A stretch of 64,000 bases of DNA from contig NW_024468911.1 of the NCBI RefSeq assembly GCF_011745365.1, positions 1,420,759 through 1,484,758 on the forward strand, given 5' to 3'. Positions 55,679-64,000 of this stretch are shown in pieces; position 1 is the first letter of the stretch; each line of letters opens with the position of its first letter. The position numbers and the translations under genes were made by a program. The notes below the pieces were generated by a model. That model worked only from the letters and a program-made list of their open reading frames with translations, had not been told where the DNA came from and ran no database searches. The stretch comes from Cryphonectria parasitica EP155. Lineage: Eukaryota > Ascomycota > Sordariomycetes > Diaporthales > Cryphonectriaceae.

Positions 55679-58600
55679 ATGAAGCCCAAGGGAGGAGCTC
55701 GAAACTCGTCGGCGCCCATCGTAGGTCAGCAACCACCGGCATCTCCCACTGGCAAGGGCGCCAAGTACAGGAATCGAGACGGCTCAAAATTTATCACTCT
55801 GCCCGAGACCACTTCTGCTCCCAGCTCCGCGCAGCCCTCGCCAACTGCAGGCACCGTTGCGCCCGCCAACACACCGATCAGCAATACTCCTCTTCCGCCT
55901 GCCAGCAACGGACCCGCCGCCGCGGTGAATCGCAAGAAGCAGAAGCGCCGGGAGAAAGAACGCGCCAAGGCTGCCGCTGCCGCGGCTGTCAACGGCGCGT
56001 CAAACCCCCCATCACCTGCAGGCCACAGACCATCTGGAGATCCCGACCCAGTGGACTACAGTGACGAGGGCAATCACCTGGACAGTCAGTTTCGCCAGAC
56101 GCACGGCGCGAGTAATGGTCATGTAGCCGAGTCCACTGGCAAACCCAAGAAGTCCAAAAAGAAGAAAAAGAAGGGCGGCGCCGCGGCGGATGAAGAGGAC
56201 ACCCTACCAACCCCGTCGATGTCTCAACCCATGACAGCCCAAGGATCCGGAATCTCGAGAGAGCGAATATGGAACACCAGCTCCCAGGAAGAGAGGGAGA
56301 GAATCAAGGAGTTTTGGCTCGGCCTTGGCGAGGATGACCGCAAGTCCCTTGTCAAGGTCGAGAAGGATGCTGTGCTCAAGAAGATGAAGGAGCAACAGAA
56401 GCACACTTGCAGCTGTTCAGTATGTGGCAGGAAGCGGACCGCGATAGAGGAGGAGTTGGAAGGTCTCTACGACGCCTACTACGAAGAACTCGAGCAGTTC
56501 GCCAATCACCCACAACATGACGGCCACCCGCCCATGATGGGCTCATCGCGGCATTTCAGCTTCCCTCACAGCAGCAGGTTCTCGGGCTACGCAAGCCACC
56601 AGCCTTCGCGAGGGCGAATAGTGGAGCATGTCGGAGACGATGATGATGACGAAGAAGACGAGCTCGACGAGACGTACAGCGATGACGAACTCGACGAGGA
56701 CGCGTATAGCGATGACGAGCCTGAGGAGGTCACCCGCGACTACCCTTCCGACTTCTTCAACTTTGGCAGCAGTCTGACTGTTCAGGGTAGGGAATATTTT
56801 GGGTACTTGGACTTGGGGCGCACAATGGTAACATGACTCTGTTCTAGGTGGCATACTCACGGTGGCGGACGACCTACTGAAGAACGACGGCAAGAAATTC
56901 ATCGAAATGATGGAACAGCTTGCGGAGCGACGTATGGCGCGCGAGGTCGACTCAGCCCAGGATCCTTACGCCCGAAGCTACGGTCACAGTGTCAACGGCG
57001 GTCTGCCTGGTCACGACCACCCCCCTCCACCACCTGTTGATGAAGGGGAGTATGAGGACGACGAGGACGAGGACTACGATTCCCAAGAGGAAGACGAGTA
57101 CGAGGAAGACGACGATGTGAGTCCATGCGACGCGTTCCTCCGGGTTGGATTGCACGCGATGGTGGGTAACCTGACAAAGTCACAGGACACAATGACCGAA
57201 GAGCAGCGCATGGAGGAAGGCCGGCGGATGTTCCAGATATTCGCTGCGAGGATGTTTGAGCAGCGTGTGCTACAGGCGTACCGCGAAAAGGTCGCAAGAG
57301 AGCGACAGGCCAAACTCATGGAGGAGGAAGAGGAAGAGCTGCGCAAGGAGGAGGCGCGGAAAGAGAAGAAGGCTAAAGAGGCGCAGAAGAAGAAAGAGAA
57401 AGCGGCACAGAAGAAAGCCGCTGCAGCGGAAGAGAAGGCGCGCAAAGAGGCGGAGCGGGCCGCAGAAGAGGAGTCTCGACGACAGGCCGAGGCAGAGAAG
57501 GCCGAGGAGGCAAGACGCAAAGCCGAGGAGAAGCGCAAGAAGAGGGAGGCTCAGAAGAAGGAGGAAGAGGAAGAGCGGGCCAGAAAGGAGGCCGAGAGGC
57601 AGCGACAGAGACAGCTGCAGGCTGAACAGGAGCGCAAGGCCAGAGAGGCCAAGGAACGCGAGAAGAAGGCCCGTGAAGACCGCCAACTGAAGGAGAAAGA
57701 GGCTCGAGAGCAGAAGGAACGTGAGGCTCGGCAGCTCAAGGACAAGCACGATGCTGAGACGCGGCAGAGGGAGAAGGAAGCGGACAGCAAAGCCTCCGCC
57801 AAGACTGAGCTAAAATCAACTCAGAAGCAGAAGCAACAACAAGAGGAGCGGGCAGCAAAGAAAGCTGCAGTCCTTGCGACACCTGCGACACCTGCGACGA
57901 TGACTCTCCCCAAGAGACCGGCCCAGCAGGCCACGAACCCAGCACTGCCGGCTCTGCCTCAACAACCTCTGACAGCGACTTCTGCATCACCGAAACTACC
58001 AGTTGCGACTCCAGCGTTACCCAAAGCGCCGACGCCTGTGCGGCCACGCCAGGCGTCACAACAAGATGGCGTCTCCATTAGTTTCGGAACCACGTCAATA
58101 TCCGAAAATGCTAGCCTAAGTCAGTCTCCGATCGGTCACACACCTGCTCCGAACAGTCCTGGTTTATCAGGACCTCCCAGCCACAGAGGAAGTGTGGCGA
58201 GCCATCACTCGGCAAATGCCTCTCACGCAATGTCGCCATTGCAATCAAATATGGCACGCTTTCCGTCAACAAGCCAGCCTTCTCAGATCAACATGCCGCC
58301 AGTGGGCATGAATTTCCCACCAGGTCTCCACGCAGCACCTCCCGGATTCGCGAACCCACTGTTTTCGCCAGCGCCGGGCTTCAGACCACCCCCAGGAATG
58401 GGCCCTCCGGGACTTAGCAGTCCTATGATGAGTCGAGGTTTTCCAGCACCTGTCCCACCGCCAGGCTTTCATCAGCCAGTTGCGGACCCCATAGGGCCGT
58501 TCGCTGGAAATGGTCCCAAAGAAGCAACTCCAAGCTCGCATTCGCGTCAGCCATCCAATGGCTTTGATTCCCCAATGATGCACTCCGCTCAGCCCATCGG

Positions 58601-59375
58601 TCGCCCTACGCCAATCGGTCGCCCGGCATCTGTTGTACAGGGCCAGCGACCGCTCTCAGGCTCGCCATCTGGGACTCTGCCGAAGGTTGGCGATGAGACG
58701 GAAGATCATCTCGGGAGCAGTGCGCTTCTGGACGACTCGGATGATGTTGTCCCAACACTACCAGACTTCATTCCTGGTGGACGACGAGGATTCCCTGCTC
58801 CAGCTCGACCACAAGCTTTTCCGTCTCTACCATTCGGCGACCCTGGTGTCCTACAGCAGTCGCAGCCACTGTGGAGCTCCAGCCCGATACAGCCCTCCGT
58901 GATGAACCCATTTGCACAGTCACCAGCTCCTCCTCCTCCTGGCCTTGCTGGCCCTGGCGGCTGGCCGATGACCAGCCCCATTCCTGGGTTTAGCACGCCC
59001 ATGGGGATGGGCCGACCGCCTGCCTCGTCGCGCCAACCAGCCAGTGTGGTCCGGCAAAAGCTCTGTCAGGTGTGTCGAGAGTTTGCTATGCAGGCGCCCA
59101 CTGAGGATGGCTTCATTGCGCTCAGCCTGGTCCAGGACACACTGAAAGATCGGGTCGAGCACAACCCCTTGGGTAGTGGCCCGATCACCGAGACGGACAT
59201 TCTGGCTCTCTGTGAGACAGAGGGAACTATGGCCAATGGCAGTGGAAACTTTGACATCCAAGAAGGCACTACTGGCAAGAGCATCAGATGGAACCCTGAC
59301 AAGACACCTCAGGCTTATGGTGGCTTTGGTGCACCTGGTCAGATGACCAGCCCAAGCTCAACTTTTAGCCGCTAA
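55679..59375 (+). CDS. NST1: Stress response protein NST1
   Basis: Exons 55679-56786, 56848-57116 and 57186-59375 (introns 56787-56847, GTAGGG...TTCTAG, and 57117-57185, GTGAGT, branch CTGAC, CACAG) give 1188 residues, the usual size of fungal NST1. In yeast, NST1 acts as a negative regulator of salt tolerance. The N-terminus has Lys/Ala-rich disordered sequence (RKKQKRREKERAKAAAAA). A conserved Cys motif follows at about 244-253 (CSCSVCGRKR) before a helical block (ELEGLYDAYYEELEQFA). Acidic clusters, the block DDLLKNDGKKFIEMMEQLAE and a very long Glu/Lys/Arg coiled coil (about 550-760 bp after exon 3 begins) come next. Then a Pro/Gly/Met-rich region, and a conserved C-terminal module (VRQKLCQVCREFAMQAPTED, ETDILALCETEG). 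Intron 2 is a stop-free multiple of three, so retention would add 23 residues. Confidence 0.93.
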
Positions 59376-61074
59376 AGGATATCTGGGCGACAGTGATGTT
59401 TACGACAGATGATGGCTGTCACCTGTTATTTTTCAGTCAATGACCTCAGCCCATCAGGAAATGGATGCATACATGGACATCACAGATTCAAAGTGATGTC
59501 ATGGCGTCGCTGTGCAATACCTGCCAGTTACCTGCTGTTGATGCTGTTGATTGACGACGGGTGTCTGTGTCCTGAATCAACCAAGTACCTGTATGATCAC
59601 CTAAATAAGCATACCTACTTAGGTACTTGTGAAGCCTCGACGTGAACCGACATCCTCTTGTGGGATATGACTGTAACGCTAGTTGAATATCCATATGTAG
59701 CGAAATGCATGCAGTGGTTCATACCGAACTCAACTAATTTGTTGTCCATGATGCAACAGCTCGCTCCCATTTTCCAGCTTGACAGCTTGGGTGTACTGCT
59801 TGTTTGTGACCTACAAGAGTTGATGATGCACCACGACAGCTGTGATGAGACATGTACCTTGATACTCCATTATGTGTGATTGCCCTGCATACAATAAGCT
59901 AACTAGCCCCAGATCTTTATGAACTCAAGTATAGACCATCCCTTGGGATTGCATGAGGGACAAATACTCTAGCCTATTGAATTCGGCAATTGCCTTGACT
60001 ACTTCGGTACTCCCCAGATTTCTTCATTGCATCCTGAGGCTAGCCCATGATTACAATGAAAAAGAAGAAGAAGAAAAGAAGGCTTCAAAAGAAGATAAAA
60101 GAATTTCGCGCCACCTGGAGACAGTGTGATACCAGGGACACAGTGGGAACCAGCCATGCAGCTTGGCTGCAGAGGGCCAGTCGCCCGAGGACCAAAAAAT
60201 TGGCGGAACAGAAGTCCGGCCCGTTTGTGAGGCCGGTTCAACAGCTGTTACACTGTCAAGAACAGATACTACATCTAATCAGAGCCAGAGTTGACTTGAG
60301 AAGGATGAAGAAGAAAAAAGGGAAAAGATACAGTCTTGAGAGGATGGCTGCAGAGGTGGTATTTATAAAGCGTGGTGTGGTCGGGCGTTGGGGCGGGAAG
60401 AGTCACCGCCGCACTGCTGCCTGGCGGGTTGGTGGAGTTCACCGAACAGTCATACACAGCGGGGCCTGCGATATTTGAATGATTCTCTATTTCTTCCCCT
60501 ACTGAGTCAGGTCGTCTATTGAGACCAGTTGCCTATAGATTCATTTACTCAACAAACCGGCTTTGGCTTTGTCATAGGTGTGCATCGCATGAATGGGGTT
60601 CTGCACCGTTTCTGACTGATTGATGTTATTTTTGTCAAGGATAAGCTTGCTCCAAAGTTTTGAACGGCGGCATAATCTTTGGCATGACTTATAGGGAAAG
60701 GAGAGAGGCCGAGAATGGGAACGGGGAAAAAGCGACAAAGACTTTTTGCGATCTCAACAAACAACTACGAAATCTCGATTCTCGGAAAGTATAGTACACA
60801 AATCAACATTCAAGAGTCGCTGCGCAGGAACGAACTCCCAAGGTCAACGTTATAGATCACTTTTGAATACGATCGTTTGGGGTGCCCAACGCTCTGCGTC
60901 GAGGAAATAATGCAATGGTTATGATTGTAAGTAACTCTCAATTACGCAACAGCGTTGGGGTCGAGATGATCTAACCCGCCAGGCGTTAGAAACGGCGTAC
61001 TGAAGTGCTCTTCCCTGTCTCTTATGAGATGAAAATAAGTCCCCAATGGCTACGAGCATAGCTCTATCCACAGC
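59376..61074. other. Intergenic region
   Basis: 3' flanks of NST1 and of the AA9 gene. A 143-codon Lys/Arg-rich frame at 60047-60478 derives from an AAG-rich patch and is not supported. No RNA or repeat called. Confidence 0.5.
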
Positions 61075-62083
61075 TTAGAAGTCTGTCTGCAACGCTCTCT
61101 TCGCTGCAGCTGTGCAGGTCGCCTCGCACCCAGCACACGCAGCTCCGGCGCTTCTCGTCGATCCGTCCGACACGACAGTCGGCCCTGGAGCGATGTATGT
61201 TGTCATGGTCTGGTCTATTCGGGTATTAGAATCAGGGGAACCGAGGGGCTGGGGGAGGCGGGGGAGGCAGAAAAGGTATTCAATGCCCTTTGGTTCCAAA
61301 GTATACACCCGAAGATGAAAGAAGCAAGTAAAAGAATCACTCACAGATATTGATGAGAATTCCCGGATCTGAAGCCGAGTATGCACCTGGCAGCTTGACT
61401 GTGGCTGGCGACGCCGTACCGCTTCCATTGACGGTGATCTGGTAGCAGCTCATATAGAACTGCGCGCCGCCAGTCGAGCTCGCCACGTGTAAGGCGATGA
61501 CCTCGGCACGGAGGAGGTAATCCCCAGCCGCGATATCTGAGGGGATCTTGACGTCCATCTTGCCGCAGCAGGTATTGAGGTCCTTGGTGCCCCAGTCATC
61601 ATCCGAACCCGAGCTGCCCGCGTTGGCCCACGTATCCTCGAAGATCTTGAACCATCCCGCCGAGGCACCGACCGCCGTCGTGGCATCCGCCACTTTGGCC
61701 ATGTAAACCTGGACCGGCCCGTAGTGGTCGCCACCGATGGCCTCGTTCGCGCACGAGCGGTCGCCGGGCTGCTGATGCATCTCGACCGTGACGGTGCTGC
61801 CGGCGTTGACGGTGCATTTCTGGGCGACTGGGCTGGTGCCGGCGTTGCAGGCGATGTCGTTGGATGTGACGTCTGTGACAGGGTTGTTGCTTAGGGGCAG
61901 ACGCACGCATGTCGACTGGTTTGGGTTTGTCAGCCTGGAGAACAAGTGTTTCGTTGATTTGAATGAGAGAGGACTCATCTTGTCTACCCCATCTACCCAC
62001 AGGTCTTGAAATGTAGCATGGCCAGCAACCCTGTGCGCAGACAGACCCGCTATGACTGTGAGCAGGGTAATCTTCATGATCAT
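61075..62083 (-). CDS. AA9 lytic polysaccharide monooxygenase (formerly GH61)
   Basis: A secreted copper enzyme that oxidatively cleaves cellulose or related glucans. The signal peptide MIMKITLLTVIAGLSAHRVAG is followed by His22, which becomes the N-terminal copper-binding His (HATFQDLWVDG). The second copper His is His103 in EMHQQPGDRSC. The axial site is in GGAQFYMSCYQ (Gln208, Tyr210). Further family blocks are NDIACNAG, GPVQVYMAKV, WGTKDLNTCCGKM, PGAYSASDPGILINI and, after the last intron, PGPTVVSDGSTRSAGAACAG. Exons are 62083-61345 and 61214-61075 (intron 61215-61344, GTGAGT...AATAG), giving 292 residues if read straight through. Residues 36-56 look like an unspliced 63-nt intron (61916-61978) with donor ATGAGT (see findings); removing it gives 271 residues. 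No CBM1 is present. A second start (Met3, 62077) is equally likely. Confidence 0.93.
61916..61978 (-). other. Candidate intron with AT instead of GT donor in the AA9 gene
   Basis: This 63-nt segment starts ATGAGT, has a GGCTGAC branch-like word about 15 nt before its end, and ends CCAG. It interrupts the AA9 core exactly where family members read GVD(Y/K)-(G)STCVRL. It is a multiple of three without stops. Confidence 0.5.
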
Positions 62084-63592
62084 CCTTATGGTCGCCTATA
62101 AGAATCAAAATGTGAGGGCAAAAAAAGTCTTGGCTCTTTGTAGATCTCTGCAAGATTGACGGCAACACTGCTTGAAAGCGCATATTCGCAAAACGTCAGA
62201 GGCAAGTAGCACTTGGGGCAATTTATATGGCAGGATCGTAGACCGTTTGACTCGAATCTTGATGGCTACTGACAGACAGATCTCATTCTGTTGCCGCTCG
62301 ATCCGGCCATGCCCCAAGAAGAGATCTATCGTGGGTCCCGTGAGAGGCCTCGTGGTCGCTCCTCAGCATGATTGATTGGGTATCATCACTGCCTGCGATA
62401 CTGTCCCATGGATGCATCGTCTGGGACTTCATTAATTTCAAGCCGCATTGCCCAGAGATATAGGCAAGAACAGGGTAGCCTTGCAGTTCCAGGAATCGCT
62501 CTTGTCGATCTAAACAGGGTAAACGGCAAGAACAAGGACGACGGATTGGTCGGCTGAATGCATCAATATACGGCAAATACCAAGGCCTTGTGCACTAGAA
62601 TCATAATCTGGCCAATCCCGGAAGCGCCAAGATGTTCTTCGCAGGCTGAATATGTTTATATGTGACATATACGGAATGACAACCGCCGAGCGTTCGGCTC
62701 TTGTTATATGGTTGCCAACACGAGGGCAAGTCCTGCAGTGGGTTCCGAAAATATGATTTTGCCTTCCAATACCTGTTGTGAGACTGCAGCCGAAGGATGC
62801 CTTCTGCGCAAACACTTGCGGAAAGACGGTACAGGAGATAGAGGCGGAGAATCAGACCATAGCTGCTCTCTATAATCTGCTACCGAAGGAGGTCTCATAA
62901 GCGAGGAATATGACTTCCTTTTTGAAGCTGTGTCTCATGGCATAGAGCGGACTTCAGAGACGAGCGGTCCAGGCCTGGCGTCTCAACATCCATGGATAAT
63001 GTGAAGTTGAAGATACAGTGCCATCCAGAACAAGCAGCCTTCTACAACAATTCATTCGGAATGAACACTCGGGATCTAGCAATCTTGCATTTGGAAGCTT
63101 TTGGGGCCAGGTTCCGGGCTGAAAGGCAAGGCTGTTTGTATGAACGAACGCTGCTAAAGACTACGTCAACCTGTGCTGCACAATTCTGACGGCCTTCAAT
63201 CGTGGTTCCAAACCAGTAGTGCATAGCAGTCTTGCTTTCTGCAGAAAATGTAAAGGGTGGATGCGGTGAAAATTGGGTTCAGAGCTGATGGGAGGAAATT
63301 CCATAGACAGCCAAAGCCGAGCATAGGCCTCAGCTAAATTCAACAACTATAGCAGTTTGGGAGGGTCAGCAGCAGCCATGAACGTGACGTTAACAGGGTT
63401 AGGGTTGCTGACATTAGCATGCCTAGAGGCCCTCCGAGCTGCGTATTGCCAAGGCCTGGACTGCCTGTGACAAGCCTACGTCATCAGAGAACCTCCCTCG
63501 CGATATACTTTGTGGAATAGATATTTTCTAACACACAAGACTGAACAACTCCCTCACGACCAAAAGTACCCTCTTTCAGCAATCTGCCCAAG
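62084..63592. other. Divergent promoter region of the AA9 and I78 genes
   Basis: No gene seen; short frames only. The sequence is moderately AT-rich, and both flanking genes start outward from it. Confidence 0.5.
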
Positions 63593-63922
63593 ATGCCTCT
63601 CGTTGTTCCCGGCGTGACTACGCAGTCTGGCGACAAGACTGAGGAGTGGATGAACAAGTTGGTGGGCAAGCAGCTACACGACGGCGAAGAGTCCAACGAG
63701 ACTGTAAGTCCACACAGTATTCCAAGATCGAGAATGTGTCTGTGGAACAGACTGACTGATCGACGCTCTTTCATCTTCATCTAGCTCTTCGCGAAGAGAG
63801 AACTCCCCGAGAGCCACAGAATCATCCAACCTGGTCAGATGGTCACTAGGGATCTTAACCCTGACCGCCTCAATATCCACGTGAAGGAAGATGGCACAGT
63901 ATCTCATGTCACTCACGGCTAA
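63593..63922 (+). CDS. Small peptidase-inhibitor I78-like protein
   Basis: Exons 63593-63703 and 63785-63922 (intron 63704-63784, GTAAGT...ATCTAG) give 82 residues. The second half shows the I78 pattern: LFAKRELPESHRIIQPGQ, then MVTRDLNPDRLNIHVKEDG, then TVSHVTHG, in which DxxxxRLNxxxxxxGxVxxVxxG is the conserved signature. The first half (VVPGVTTQSGDKTEEWMNKL) contains the helical part typical of fungal members. No signal peptide is seen, so the protein is probably intracellular, possibly buffering the cell's own serine proteases. Family membership is from the motif; inhibitory activity is inferred. Confidence 0.82.
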
Positions 63923-64000
63923 GCTGGGACGTGCTGTGATGGTATTTTGAGGAGCCGCCTCTTTTTGGTGGTTGAGTGGAGAGATGGGATCTGGGCAGAG

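Noticed and set aside
60047..60478. 143-codon Lys/Arg-rich frame
   Set aside because: It stems from an AAG-rich patch and contains no recognisable domain or splice context.

Overview
The window is nuclear DNA of a filamentous ascomycete, most likely a Sordariomycete. The evidence is short introns (mostly 60-130 nt) with GTRNGT donors, CTAAC/CTGAC branch sites and YAG acceptors, together with Pezizomycotina-type families: NST1, RHO2, an AA9 LPMO, an I78 inhibitor-like protein and DUF3659 repeat proteins. There is no operon structure, and I found no convincing tRNA, rRNA, CRISPR or intact transposon.

Layout. 0.5-9 kb: a single-pass Cys-rich membrane protein, the SGT2 co-chaperone (minus), a RING-CH membrane E3 ligase (plus) and galactokinase (minus, convergent with the E3). 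11.8-14 kb: a polyglutamine C2H2 zinc-finger protein (minus). 14-21.4 kb: a long gene-poor stretch with simple repeats. 21.4-23.8 kb: the mitochondrial acetolactate synthase catalytic subunit ILV2 (minus), with a Gcn4/CPC-1-type site upstream. 23.8-28 kb: no supportable gene. 28-44 kb: an island of low-complexity proteins. It holds two paralogues sharing a terminal beta-strand-like motif (28.0 kb minus, 33.0 kb plus), a small hydrophobic-headed conserved protein (30.4 kb) and two DUF3659 repeat proteins (37.9 and 41.1 kb). 44.7-54.2 kb: an uncharacterised acidic/basic protein, mitoribosomal protein mL40, the Rho2 GTPase and a secreted beta-propeller protein. 55.7-64 kb: NST1, an AA9 lytic polysaccharide monooxygenase and a small I78-like inhibitor.

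Most neighbours are unrelated in function. The 28-44 kb island is the only stretch where related genes cluster. It could be a stress, cell-wall or organelle-associated scaffold module, but that is inference.

The most unusual features are RNA-level. RHO2 has a 6-nt microexon, and its flanking introns carry complementary 17-nt C and 16-nt G tracts. SGT2 has its start codon alone in exon 1. The AA9 gene has an in-frame stop-free intron whose donor reads AT instead of GT. The ILV2 leader carries what looks like a pair of compensating frameshifts. Exon boundaries below come from reading splice signals and reading-frame continuity by eye, without transcript data.
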